Assembly (NCBI GenBank): GCA_964017235.1
Contig: OZ024931.1
Location: 121,531,530-121,595,529, forward strand
Direction: 5' to 3'
From: Sabellastarte sp. h YS-2021
Lineage: Eukaryota; Annelida; Polychaeta; Sabellida; Sabellidae
DNA length: 64,000 nt
The first letter of the stretch is position 1. Every line of letters starts with the position of its first letter. The translations under genes were made by a program, and so were the position numbers. The notes under the pieces were generated by a model. That model ran no database searches. It was not told where the DNA came from and saw only the letters and a list, made by a program, of their open reading frames with translations. This document shows, piece after piece, positions 46,768 through 57,447 of the stretch.

Positions 46768-47264
46768 GATGAATAAAGGTCACAAAAATACAGAATCACT
46801 GTGTTGGTAGGGTGTAACATGCATCATTGAAATTGCCTTCCTGTATATATACATGTAGTTGTAAGTCCCAGTGGCCTGAGTGCTATTGAAATTGTAATTT
46901 GTCCTTTGAGATGGGTTGACAGTGACTTTGAAATGGCTGCTCAATGGTCCACTGATAATGCATTGTCCTTTGTTCAGGCTAACTGCCATAAATCAGGCTT
47001 TGAATGGGAAGAGAAGATATGTCACTTGAGGAGTGGGTGATAATTGCAATGTGGTAGTGGAGCCACTTTGGCAGGACTTGACTTTTGTCAGATGATGAGT
47101 ATTTGGAGTTAAGCACGGATTGCAATCAAGAGTTGATCAGTGTCATTGTGTCATCAGATGTGGTATAAATATGCCCCACCAGGTAGGGTGTGTCAGAGAT
47201 ATACCTAAAACCTCTTGGTATTGCTATAGCTTGTGTGACCTTGCCAATTGTGCACTTTATTAAC
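46768..47264. promoter_or_regulatory. Bidirectional A/B promoter (I4)
   Basis: The B TATA run is altered to GTATATATACAGG. It carries GGGTGATAATTGC where other units have GGGTGGTAATTGC, a variant shared only with the promoter on the other side of the fold-back. Confidence 0.7.
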
Positions 47265-47390
47265 ATGGAGTCAGATATGGAAATTAGTGATTATGAACTG
47301 GAGATGGAAAGTAGCATGGACAGCAGTGTGTCTGATTTTTTGGATGATGATGACTATGGTGAAAAGTTACTGTACAGTCTGAAGTTTTAG
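47265..47390 (+). pseudogene. Gene A copy 12, truncated at the fold-back junction
   Basis: Codons 1-40 of A followed by one foreign codon and a stop: 41 aa containing only the acidic N-terminus. Its promoter is complete, so the stub could be transcribed. No A 3' end or poly(A) signal follows in this orientation. Confidence 0.88.
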
Positions 47391-47827
47391 GTATATCTCT
47401 GACACACCCTACCTGGTGGGGCATATTTATACCACATCTGATGACACAATGACACTGATCAACTCTTGATTGCAATCCGTGCTTAACTCCAAATACTCAT
47501 CATCTGACAAAAGTCAAGTCCTGCCAAAGTGGCTCCACTACCACATTGCAATTATCACCCACTCCTCAAGTGACATATCTTCTCTTCCCATTCAAAGCCT
47601 GATTTATGGCAGTTAGCCTGAACAAAGGACAATGCATTATCAGTGGACCATTGAGCAGCCATTTCAAAGTCACTGTCAACCCATCTCAAAGGACAAATTA
47701 CAATTTCAATAGCACTCAGGCCACTGGGACTTACCACTACATGTATATATATAGGAAGGCAATTTCAATGATGCATGTTACACCCTACCAACACAGTGAT
47801 TCTGTATTTTTGTGACCTTTATTCATC
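47385..47827. promoter_or_regulatory. A/B promoter (F1), A side cut
   Basis: The A TATA box is present, but only the start of the A 5' UTR remains, pointing into inverted sequence. The B side is whole with (TA)5. It shares the private GCAATTATCACC variant with I4. Confidence 0.7.
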
Positions 47828-48244
47828 ATGGAATCTGGTATGGAACTTAATGATTATGAGTACAAAATGGACAGTAGCTTTGATACCACTGATTCAGATT
47901 TTCTGACCAATGATGATGATTATGGGCAGAATCTGTTAAATCAAATCAAACAAATGAACAAGAAGTTCAGACTTGCCTGTAAACAGGTGGTCTTAATGAA
48001 TAATGAAATAGAGTACCTGCAGAATCGATATGACAGAGCAGTTCAGCACAGCAACAGAAGCTACCGCTACTTTTTGAGACTCAAGATTGCTACCATAGAA
48101 GGAATAAGGAACATGTTTTATGATTATGCCAGTCAACATGCTGACAAATTAGATGCTCTACACGAACAGCTTCTCACTGAAGGCATCATTGAGGAGGAAT
48201 TAGACCTAGATGCTCTTGATGATGAAGACATTGAAAGCCCATAG
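47828..48244 (+). CDS. Gene B copy 13
   Basis: Intact, 138 aa, ESP tail. It has a synonymous AAT at Asn35 (AAC in copies 1-12), shared with copies 14 and 15. Confidence 0.85.
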   Translation: MESGMELNDYEYKMDSSFDTTDSDFLTNDDDYGQNLLNQIKQMNKKFRLACKQVVLMNNEIEYLQNRYDRAVQHSNRSYRYFLRLKIATIEGIRNMFYDYASQHADKLDALHEQLLTEGIIEEELDLDALDDEDIESP

Positions 48245-48634
48245 TTTTCCAAGATGACAAAATACAAGCATATTGGTATTATGCAACCTGTGATAATTCT
48301 GAACATTCTACTTTGTAATTAAATAGAAACATGTTTCCATTGTGTATTTCACTCAATGTATTTATCTTATATCCTTGATATTAATTCTGTTGTGCACGTC
48401 TTGTGTCTTACATAGCATTTCTTAATAAAATATTATGTTACCAATCTTATGTGTCTATCTACTCGTTACTTTATGCTTGATACAATACAAAATCTTAATT
48501 CTTATTTACACAAAATTCAATGACAGGTTTTAACTGAAAACTCAAATACTTTAGGTGAAGTCACTTTGCCAGCCTTATTCCTAAGCCTAGCACTAATCAT
48601 TCACTTTGCTACTGCTGCTGTTAGCACATAGTTT

Positions 48635-48697
48635 ATACATACATACATATATACATTTATATAGCGCTAATTTCAGAGAACCTGTTCATTAGCGCTT
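48635..48697. mobile_element. 63-bp insertion with AGCGCTAA hairpin
   Basis: Absent from the same site in every other unit (CACATAGTTT joined to CTGGAATG). It begins with an ATAC/ATAT-rich stretch and ends with a stem of AGCGCTAA and TTAGCGCT around about 18 bases. It is probably a tiny non-autonomous or hairpin-type repeat. I see no clear target-site duplication. Confidence 0.65.
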
Positions 48698-49207
48698 CTG
48701 GAATGTCACTCAAACTTTCAGTAAGTCTTGCTGATTTTTACTTACAAATGGCTGGGTTTATGCTTGGGGTGAGGTTAAGGTCACTGCACAAATACACGGG
48801 CCAAAATGGGGGTCAAAGTATCATACAGTGTTGTGCACCTCTCTGGGAGAGTCCAGTGGTGATCTGTAATTTTCAAGAGCTAATGTTTAGACAATTGTGA
48901 TAAGGTGATTTTATATACGTCAAAGTAAATCCAGTACAGCAAACCTCACAAGAAATAACTCTCAAGAAAGAGAAAACTTAATATGTAAAGATAAACTATC
49001 AAAACAAGATAATTTAACAGCACATGACCGTATTCATTTATCAACTAAAAGTTCTCAAGTTGTACAATTTATTAACTCATCTAGTTAGCAACTGAAGCAT
49101 AGCTGTCAATAATAAAAATAAGTACAGTAGTCAGTTCCAGCAATGCTTATATATTTGTGATATGAAAAATATGGCTCAAATAAGGCAGTAGAAACATTCT
49201 GGCAGAG

Positions 49208-49988
49208 CCAAGGTCAAAGGTCACACCAAGGTCACGCTATGATGCTTCACACCCACAACCTTGAACCAACATATCTAACAAGTAACAATTCCCTACACCT
49301 TATGGTTTTTCAGACAAAGCCTGGACACTATTTTACAGGTCAAGGTCAATACAGCCAGGTTAAAGGTCAATTCAAGGTCACGCCATGACGCTACATACCT
49401 ACACCACCCAAACCAATGTCCCTACCAAGTATCAACTTCTTGCACCTTATGGCTTCTGAGATATAGCCTAGACAAGATTTTAAAGGTCAAGGTCATACAC
49501 AGCTATGTCAAAAGTCAAATCAATCTCACACCATGACACTGCACACCTTCAACACCCTACCAAAGTTTCTACAAAGTATCAACTTCCTACGCCTCATGCT
49601 TTCCAAGACACAATCAACAAAATTTAAAGGGTCAAGGTCTATACGGCAAGGTCAAAAGTTAAATCAATGTCACACCATGACACTGCATACCCACACCACT
49701 CAGCCAATTTCCCTACTACACATACACTTTATACACCATGCGGCTTTTTCAGATACACCACAGACAAGATTTGAAAGGTCAAGGTCACTAAAGCAAGGTC
49801 AAAGGTCAGGATCACAGCACACCTTATCATTTGTAAGATACAGCCAGGGCAACATTTTAAATGACAAAGCCACTAAGACAAGGTCAAATCATGGTCATAC
49901 CATGATTTTCAAGGTCACTACAGCAAGGTCAAAGGTTAAATCAAGTTTACACCACACCTTATAGTTTCTGAGATACAGACAGGACCAG
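49208..49988. repeat. AGGTCA-rich block (F2), mosaic of types I and II
   Basis: Type I (7-bp segment, CTACGCCTC, TCTATACGG) up to about 49650. From about 49715 onward it is the U7-like type II (ATGCGGC, ACACCACAG, AGGGCAAC). The switch lies in about 65 bp of shared sequence. Confidence 0.82.
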
Positions 49989-50244
49989 ACTTCTTCCCAC
50001 CTGTCTGCCGGCCCAATTTCAAGGAAATTATGCAGCTAATATCAGTTATGTGGCTAGAGCACAGACACCAAAGTTTCTCAGTGGTTACATAAAACAGAAA
50101 ATACAGTTTCAACAATACAACTTTTATTGATTCCATCAAATTGCTATTCATATTTACACAGTGCAATATGGTTATAATGTCTTGATTATTATCACAGATA
50201 AATGCTAAGCATAGTATTCCAAAATTTCACTCATGCAACAACAA

Positions 50245-50520
50245 CTAACAATGGACATCAGCACCATCTAAGGCTTCTAAATCCAGTTCGTCTTCAATGA
50301 TGCCTTCTCTCAATAGTTTCAGGTGCAACGCATCCAACTTATCAGCATGTTGGCTGGCATAATCATAGAACGTGTTTCGGATACCCTCCAGAGTAGCAAT
50401 CTTCAGTCTCAAGAAGTAGCGGAAGCTCCTGCTGCTGCAATCCACAGCTCTGTCATAGCGGTTCTGTAGGTATTCTATTTCATTGTTCATCAGCACCACT
50501 TGTTTGCAAGCAAGTCTAAA
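50245..50520 (-). pseudogene. Gene A copy 13, 3' part, split by DIRS element 3
   Basis: Codons 46-136 and the stop. It carries Met95 to Thr, shared with copies 14 and 15. The N-terminal half lies at 56821-56955. The A poly(A) signal is still downstream. Confidence 0.9.
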
Positions 50521-50562
50521 TTGCAAATTTAATAAGTAAATTAAATTTTTATAAGTTAATAC

Positions 50563-50735
50563 CCTATCCAATGGACAATTGCTTTACCGGTCGGCGCGAC
50601 CGGTCCCGCCAAACGCCAGAAAAAGACGTCCTGTATATAATACTGGCAGGACCGGTCAGTAGTGTGCATTCGCTAGGTGGCGCATCATACTTGCTTCCTG
50701 TCCAGACAGAGTGACGTCAGTTCATCTTTTTCGTT
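50563..50735. repeat. DIRS element 3 inverted terminal repeat, 3' side
   Basis: Pairs with 56629-56801. It contains ACCGGTCG at 50586-50593 and CGACCGGT at 50597-50604, a perfect palindrome around GCG. Confidence 0.88.
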
Positions 50736-50796
50736 GTCTAAAACGGTTTAGAACCCTAGTAAGCTGGTAGCGGGGTCGGTTGGGAGGGCCTTGCCT

Positions 50797-50892
50797 GTCC
50801 ATTGGATAGGGTATTAACTTATAAAAATTTAATTTACTTATTAAATTTGCAATTTTATTGCGTTAATACATCCTATCCAATGGACAATTGCT
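50797..50892. repeat. DIRS element 3 internal complementary region
   Basis: 50797-50852 is the reverse complement of the left end 50521-50576, and 50853-50892 of the right end 56781-56820. Both are perfect, and the joint reproduces a circle junction. Confidence 0.9.
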
Positions 50893-51289
50893 GAATAACT
50901 ACCGCTTGGTAGGCGGGTAAGCAGCTAGGGACTTCTGTGAACTCATAACAAAACAAAATTGTACAGGCCCATTTGACCTAGGGTCAGAGAACCCTGACAG
51001 GTCAAGGTCGGCCACTAACTCACCGGTTAACCGGGAGTCTACCGACGTTGCCCCCCCCCCTTTTCTTTCCTTCCAGAGTTGGTTGAGAAGGGAAAGATAG
51101 AGAGAGAGGGGCTGAGTTCAGTCCCAGAAGAAATAAACTTCTCAAGGGAAGCAAGTCACAGTTTTTTTTTGTTTTTTTTTTTTATTTACAATATGTACAT
51201 ATTTACATATATACAACATCCCCTCATTTCTGGGCCTGGTGGTGCACCTGCTGGGCAGCCACTACAGGTCCCAGGTGGAAAAGCTCCGA

Positions 51290-52290
51290 GTCAGCCCAGG
51301 CAACATCCTTCAAATAGAATTAGGTGAAGGTGTTGTGAGATTTCCAGTGGCAGGCTGACAAGATCTGATCTAAGGAAATCCCTGATTGGAAAGCCTTAGA
51401 GGCAGCAAAGGCCCTAACATCATGGGCTTTAACCTGATGTAAGGCGAGGGCCTCCTGGTCAGAGAGCTCATAGCACAGAACCACAGTCTGTTTGATCCAT
51501 GAGGAGATGGTGGCAGGTGAGATGTCTTTATCAAAACCCTTCTTGAAGGAGACAAAGACTAACTCTTTATTCTGCCTGAGGTCTGCAGTCCTGTCCAAGT
51601 AGTAGCGCAGGGCTCTAACTGGACATAGGGACCTGTCACCCTTGAGTGACCTATCCAGAGGTGGTGCCAGGGCTGGGATGACCACTGGTGCCACACTATC
51701 TGGACCTTCCTTAGCCAGCTGGTTCTTGGATAGGGAACTGGGTGAGGGGTACAAAAACACCTTAGACCAGTCCGACTGGTGTCTGATGTTCTGATGTAAC
51801 CAAGCATGGATCTCACTCCTGCGTTTACCTGAACCCAAAGCCAGCAAGAAAACAGTCTTGAAAGTTAGATGTTTCAAGGAGGCCTCTTTCAGGGAATCAA
51901 AGGGAGCCTTTGTGAGCTGATGTAAAACCAGTGAAAGGTTTCAGGAGGGGATGCCCCTCCTGCCCTTAGGTCTGTCTCTATGGAAACTATCCAGGAGACG
52001 AGAGAGATTCTCATCTTTGCTGACATTAATGGTGGAATTGCCCAGTTTGTCAGCAATGGCGGATCTGTAGCCATCAATAGTGCTTGGTTGTAACTTCTTC
52101 TCCTGAAATAAGTGCAGGAGGAAGTCAGCAATGGCTTTCAGAGGTGGTGCCCTGAAGTCCACCTGATTACTGAGGCACCACTTTGCCTCATAGACAGATC
52201 TGGTTGACCTTCTTTGAGGAGCCTCAATTCGTGCTGCCACTGCCTCAGAGAAGCCTTGCTCCTTGATTGCTGAGGCTCGAGGAGCCAGGC
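51290..52290 (-). pseudogene. Tyrosine recombinase of DIRS element 3, inactivated
   Basis: The N-terminal core-binding part (PSTIDGYRSAIADK, about 52055-52095) is followed by LTFKTVFLLAL, then GKRRSEIH with the first catalytic Arg, then SLCPVRALRYYLD, then AHDVRAFA (HxxR box, about 51408-51431), then the CHWKSHNTF segment. A TGA at 51941-51943 splits it. A TAA at 51320-51322 falls just before the FYL codons where the nucleophilic Tyr of DIRS recombinases lies. The first part shares DNA with the end of the RNase H region in a different frame, as usual for DIRS. Confidence 0.85.
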
Positions 52291-52533
52291 ATGTAGGTTC
52301 AGATTCGACAGGTTCCTGTGAAGGACCTGGTTGAATGGCTGAGACACTAGGTTGGGTATGCTGGGCAGACACAGTGGGATCTGGCTTGACATTGCTACCA
52401 GGTCCCAAAACCAGGGCATGTTGGGCCACCCTGGAGCAATCAGAATTATTCTGTTGCAGGGGTAGTCCTGGAGCTTCTCCACCACTTTGCCCAAGATGGC
52501 TGCCGGTGGGAAGGCGTATGGGTCCAGGTACTC
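52138..52533 (-). pseudogene. Post-RNase H linker segment of DIRS element 3
   Basis: In frame with RNase H after a TGA at 52534-52536. It has WFWDLVA and SNLNLHAWLLEP, segments that also appear in elements 1 and 2, so they belong to the family's polyprotein C-terminus. Its 3' half overlaps the recombinase frame. Confidence 0.65.
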
Positions 52534-53250
52534 TCAGGACAGGCTGAGTGCATCCACTGCCCAAGCCTGGGGGTCTGGTACCGGTGATACAAACTGTGGT
52601 AGTTTGTTGTTGAACCTGGTGGCAAACAGGTCCACTTGTGGCTGATGCCACCTTGAACATACAGCTTGGAACACTTCTGGATGAAGTGACCACTCTGTTT
52701 GAATGGTCTGGCCAAGCCTGGATAGCTTGTCTGCTATCACGTTCAGCCGGCCGGGGATGTGACGTGCCCTGAGGGTTACTTGCTGCCTGGTGCACCAGGA
52801 CAGAATTCTCCACAGTAGGGCACACAGAGAGCCCGATTTCATCCCCCTTTCTTTGTCGATATAGGCAACCACTGTTGTGTTGTCTGTAGCTACCAACACT
52901 GTCTTGTTGAAGACTAGGGTTTGAAACTCTTTTAGAGCTAGAAATACTGCTTTCAGCTCCAAGTGGTTTATGTGTAACTTGTTCTCGGGTAGGGACCACT
53001 GTCCCCTTGCAGTGTGCTCCTCTAAGTGGGCGCCCCACCCTTCTTTTGATGCGTCTGTAAAGATTTGCAGAGCATGTTTTAGAGGGTGTAATGGTTGACC
53101 TAGAAGCACATTGCTTTCCTCCAGCCACCACCTTAGATGGGGGTGGAGGGATTTGGGGACCGAGATCACCTTTTCCAGTGACTCTGGTACCCTCCAGTTG
53201 TTTTTCAAGTGCCACTGTATGGGTCTCAAGTTAGTCGCCCTAAGTGGACT
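52534..53250 (-). pseudogene. RNase H domain of DIRS element 3
   Basis: FTDAS, LELKAVFLAL, ATDNTTVVAYI and HIPGRLNVIADKLSR give the expected D-E-D-D catalytic set with its flanks in order, open in one frame to the TGA at 52534. The domain itself looks intact. It is separated from RT by a frameshift near 53230. Confidence 0.85.
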
Positions 53251-54143
53251 TGCTTTTCTGTTGCTGTGAGTAGACCTATGAGGGACATGAATTGTTGGAC
53301 CGGGCAAAGCGGATCCGACAATATTGATCTGATCTTGTGTGTCAAGGCCTGCCAACGTTCTTCTGTTGGTCTGACCTTGCCCTCTTTCAGGTCGAACTGG
53401 TAACCTACGAAGTTGAAGACCTGTTTGGGAACCAGCTCTAACTTTTCCTTGTTCACCAGCCACCCTAATTCCTGACAAAGTGTGACTAGGGTTTGAGTAT
53501 GCTGGAGACAGGTGTGGTGGGTAGAGGCTCTCACCAGCCAGTCGTCTAGGTACTGGTGGATCCTTATACCCTTCTGAAAAGCCACGAGTTTGACCTCTTT
53601 GGCCACCACTGTGAACTCCATGGGAGCTGTGGACAGGCCAAAGGGAAGGGCTTGAACTGGTAGGACCGACCCTGGAGGTAAAAGCGCATGTACTTCCTGG
53701 ACTGACTGTGAATTGGTATGTGGAAGTATGCTTCTTTGAAATCTATGGATGTGACCCACTCCCCTGCTTGGAGGGAGGTTCTTATGGTCTCTGGGGTTTC
53801 CATCTTGAACGTCCCTGTGTTCAAAAAGGTGTTCAAGGTGCTCAGGACCAGGACAGGTCTCGACCGGTTGTTGGGCTCGGGTACCAAAAATAGCCGGTTG
53901 CCCTGTGAGTTTGATTTCTACCGGTTGTACTGTATTCTTGTTCACCAGCTGATACAGTGCTTCTAAAAGGAAGGACTGCTTGGCTGGGTTGTGGTAGTTG
54001 CTTATTACAGTTGGTGACCTTGTCAAGTTGGGTCTGAACCGGAAGGGGAGGGTGTAGCCCTCCCTCAGTGTGGGGACTACTTTTGGACTCAAACCCAGAA
54101 CTTCCCACTTCTCCCAGCACCAGTTATAAGTGAAGCAATGCAC
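53226..54143 (-). pseudogene. Reverse transcriptase of DIRS element 3, frameshifted
   Basis: Segments LREGYTLPFRFRP and LLEALYQLVNK open the domain. Motif A (SIDFKEAYFHIPI) is in a second frame within 53564-53887. Motif B (LPFGLSTAP) and motif C (HQYLDDWLV) are back in the first frame. Frameshifts therefore lie near 53885 and near 53650, with a third before RNase H. The YLDD catalytic motif is intact. Confidence 0.88.
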
Positions 54144-56628
54144 TGTAACCGGTTCCTGGTGGTTCCCCAGTTCTGCATAAACTCATTGGAGTTGGCCGAA
54201 CTGGGTGAATTGAACCATTTCTTTGTATGGGTAGGTTCATATGAAAACTGCCTTCTTCCTGCCCAGTGGAGGATTCAGCAGCTTCTGCAACCAACAGTCT
54301 CTGTAACCGGCCAAACCGGTAGGTGCCATCTCTCTGTAACCAAAGTTTCTGGGAGAAGGCCCTGTAACCAAAGAATTGGGACATCACATTTCTGTAGTCT
54401 TAGTTAATCCCTTGGTAGATCTCCCAGTCCAGTAGACTGGTGTTCGAGATTCAGTCTGGTTACTTCACCATTATCTCTCAGATTCTTTTGAAGCAACTGT
54501 CCCTGAAGGTTTGCAAGCCGGCACCTGGTGGGTAGGTTCTGTAACCAGTCGGTTAAGGGAATTTCTTCCCGTCCAACTAACTTGTCACCAGCAAATTTCT
54601 ATAGCCGGTAAACCTCTGTAACCGGTGAACCTGTTGTCAGCACTGGATTTGAAGCTGGTTTCTTGTCAGTAAGCATGGGAACAGTAGTTTCTCTGTAACC
54701 AGCACCACACTCGGGAACCAGCAGCACTCCGGAACCGGTAATTCTCTGTAACCGGTGAACCTGCTGTCAGCACTAGATTTGAAGCTGGTTTCTTGCCAGT
54801 AAGAATGGGAACAGCAGATTCCTCTGTAACCAGCAGCACTCCTGGACCGGCAGCACTCAGGCACCGGCAACCCTGCGGCACCGGTACACTCCGGAACCGG
54901 CAACACTCGGGAGCCGGTAATTCTCTGAACCAGTAGCCCTGCTGTGTGTCACCAGCAACTCTGTGTAACCGGTAATCCTATTTAACCGGTAGCCCTTGCT
55001 GGATTTCTGTGACCACAACCAGCAGTCTGAGCAGAACTGGTGCCGGTATCCCTCATCAGTGGCTGGCTAGTGACCCTACCGGTAGCCTGAACAGGACTGG
55101 TACCGGTCCAAAATTCTGCACTGGGGAGATAAGGGTCAATGGTCACTGCGACTTCTGGTAGGTGAACCCTCTGAGCAGCCGCACCGGTGGTCTGAACAAG
55201 ACTGGAACCGGTACCCCCACAGTCACACCAGTGGAAAGGCCTCTGGTGGAGGTTCCAGTATCAAACAGGGCTGATCACTGGAAACCACTGAGGAGGGGGT
55301 CCTTGACAGCTTCACAGGAACATGACTGGAACCAGTACCCCCCAACAGTCCCACCAGTGGAAAGGTCTCTGGTGGAGGTTCCAGGATCAAGCAGGACTGA
55401 TCACTGGCAGCCACTGAAGGGGTTCTTCACAGGAACAGCACCCACCGGTAGTCTGTACAGACCGGAACCGGTACCCCCAACAGTCACACCAGTGGAAAGG
55501 CCTCTGGTGGAGGTTCCAGGATCAAGCAGGACTGATCACTGGCAGCCACTGAAGGGGATTTCTTCACAGGAACAGCACCCACCGGTAGTCTGTACAGACC
55601 GGAACCGGTACCCCCAACAGTCACACCAGTGGAAAGGCCTCTGGTGGAGGTTCCAGTATCAAAACAGGGTGATCACTGGTAACCACTGAAGGGGGTTGTT
55701 GACAGCTTCACAGGAACATGACTGGAACCAGTACCCCCAACAGTCCCACCAGTGGAAAGGCCTCTGGTGGAGGTTCCAGGATCAAGCAGGACTGATCACT
55801 GGCAACCAACTGAAGGGGTTTCTTCACAGGAACAGCACCCACCGGTAGTCTGTACAGACTGGAACCGGTAAAACCCATCACTAGTGCTCCCCACCGGTAG
55901 TCTGACCAGAACTGGTACCGGTAAAAATCATCACTTCTTGTCAGCTGAACCAGTCACGCCTGGGGATTTGCTTGCCGGTAGTGGTGTTGAGATCTGTGAA
56001 GTCACATGACCGGCACCGGCAAAAATTTGCAGAGTTCAATGACCACTTGTCATCTAATTCTTCAGGCCAACAGACGAGTTGCTGGATTTCTTCTTGACAG
56101 TTAAAAAGTGTGTGTACAGTAATAATTACTCGTCTTTTTTTTTTTTTTTTTTTCTAAAACTTCTGTTGAAAACACGATTCCTCCATTGTAAATGCGTATC
56201 ACGTGACCTCCATTGTTGAATGCGTATCACGTGACCAGGTCCGTGTCACGTGACAAACATAAGCTGGAAGTGATGACGTCAGACGATGCATTCTTCTTTC
56301 CTTCTAAATTCTTCTCGTCGACATACACTCAGTGTTTCTCGACAACGAAGAAATAAATGGAGGTTAAGTCGTGGAGATACAACCTTCTGTGTAGAAGAAG
56401 GAATGCTGCAGGGACGACACACGAGCTCTCACCCACGACTTCGTCTCGACGACAAGTACACAGAAATTCTTCAAAACTGGTTATAAAGTGCTGGATAATG
56501 CCTCGTTTTAGTCCTGGAGAGGCACTGATATGTATGAACACAATAAATATATTTAAATTCGTAGAATAAGCCGCGTTTCCTTCAAAACTTGGAGATAACT
56601 TCAAAACGCGTCTGCACACGACGCGCCA
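54144..56628. other. ACCGGT-rich 5' leader of DIRS element 3
   Basis: About 19 ACCGGT sites by eye between 54300 and 56000. No gag is recognised; an 87-codon minus frame at 54124-54387 is unassigned. It has a T tract near 56135-56153 and CACGTGAC-type repeats near 56199-56253. Confidence 0.6.
55150..55880. repeat. Tandem repeat of about 125-137 bp in the DIRS element 3 leader
   Basis: Five to six copies of a unit with CCAGTGGAAAGG, CTCTGGTGGAGGTTCC and GACTGATCACTGG; for example ACCGGTAGTCTGTACAGAC at 55444, 55581 and 55841. The period is not a multiple of three throughout, so the 175-codon plus frame across it is probably accidental. Confidence 0.75.
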
Positions 56629-56801
56629 AACGAAAAAGATGAACTGACGTCACTCTGTCTGGACAGGAAGCAAGTATGATGCGCCACCTAGCGAATGCAC
56701 ACTACTGACCGGTCCTGCCAGTATTATATACAGGACGTCTTTTTCTGGCGTTTGGCGGGACCGGTCGCGCCGACCGGTAAAGCAATTGTCCATTGGATAG
56801 G
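56629..56801. repeat. DIRS element 3 inverted terminal repeat, 5' side
   Basis: Reverse complement of 50563-50735, followed by 19 unique bases ending CGCAATAAAA. Confidence 0.88.
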
Positions 56802-56820
56802 ATGTATTAACGCAATAAAA

Positions 56821-56955
56821 CTTCTTGTTCATCTGCTTCAGACTGTACAGTAACTTTTCACCATAGTCATCATCATCCAAAAAATCAGACACACTGCTGT
56901 CCATGCTACTTTCCATCTCCAGTTCATAATCACTAACTTCCATATCTGACTCCAT
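56821..56955 (-). pseudogene. Gene A copy 13, N-terminal part
   Basis: Codons 1-45 from ATG, with Ile7 to Val. The element follows in sense orientation, so a transcript would run directly into the element's 5' end. Confidence 0.9.
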
Positions 56956-57447
56956 GTTAATAAAATGCACAATTGGCAAGGTCACACAAGCTAAAGTAAT
57001 ACCAAGAGGTTTTAGGTATATCTCTGACACACCCTACCTGGTGGGGCATATTTATACCACATCTGATGACACAATGACACTGATCAACTCTTGATTGCAA
57101 TCCGTACTTAACTCCAAATACTCATCATCTAACAAAAGTCAAGTCAAAGTGGCTCCACTACCACATTGCAATTACCACCAACTCCTCAAGTGACATATCT
57201 TCTCTTCCCATTCAAAGCCTGATTTATGGCAGTTAGCCTGAACAAAGGACAATGCATTATCAGTGGACCATTGAGCAGCCATTTCAAAGTCACTGTCAAC
57301 CCATCTCAAAGGACAAATTACAATTTCAATAGCACTCAGGCCACTGGGACTTACAACTACATGTATATATATAGGAAGGTAATTTCAATGATGCATGTTA
57401 CACCCTACCAACACAGTGATTCTGTATTTTTGTGACCTTTATTCATC
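56956..57447. promoter_or_regulatory. Bidirectional A/B promoter (F2)
   Basis: 492 bp. It lacks 5 bp (AAGTCAAAGTGG for AAGTCCTGCCAAAGTGG) beside the second ATTGCAAT motif, and has (TA)5. Confidence 0.7.

Larger units (their letters stand above)
45942..47384. repeat. Inverted unit I4, partial
   Basis: Ends inside gene A at the fold-back junction. It holds spacer, B, promoter and the first 40 codons of A. Confidence 0.93.
47385..48716. repeat. Forward unit F1, partial
   Basis: Starts inside the A 5' UTR right after the fold-back, so gene A of this unit is absent. It contains promoter, B and spacer, with a 63-bp insertion near its end. Confidence 0.93.
48717..50520. repeat. Forward unit F2, first part (mosaic)
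   Basis: The remainder is 56821-58273; the total of 3257 bp shows a clean insertion. Its spacer is U8-like. Its AGGTCA block switches from type I to type II. Confidence 0.93.
50521..56820 (-). mobile_element. DIRS element 3: near full-length, inactivated DIRS retrotransposon in gene A
   Basis: 6300 bp, coding strand minus (sense to A). Flanks CAAGTCTAAA and CTTCTTGTTC rejoin to intact gene A, so there is no target-site duplication. It has 173-bp inverted repeats and an internal complementary region. From its 5' end (right) come an ACCGGT-rich leader, RT, RNase H, a conserved linker, a tyrosine recombinase overlapping RNase H in another frame, the complementary region and the 3' end. Frameshifts and three stops inactivate it. 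It shares the 5' terminal TTTTATTGCG with elements 1 and 2 but is otherwise a different family. Confidence 0.92.

Noticed and set aside
51941-53215. 424-codon minus frame taken as one protein
   Set aside because: Only its last roughly 100-110 residues align with the recombinase. The rest is mainly the alternate frame over RNase H. Frame overlap is normal in DIRS, so a longer overlapping product cannot be fully excluded.
55162-55689. 175-codon plus frame with a repeated TVTPVERPLVEV motif
   Set aside because: It is antisense to the element and produced by a DNA tandem repeat whose later copies shift frame.
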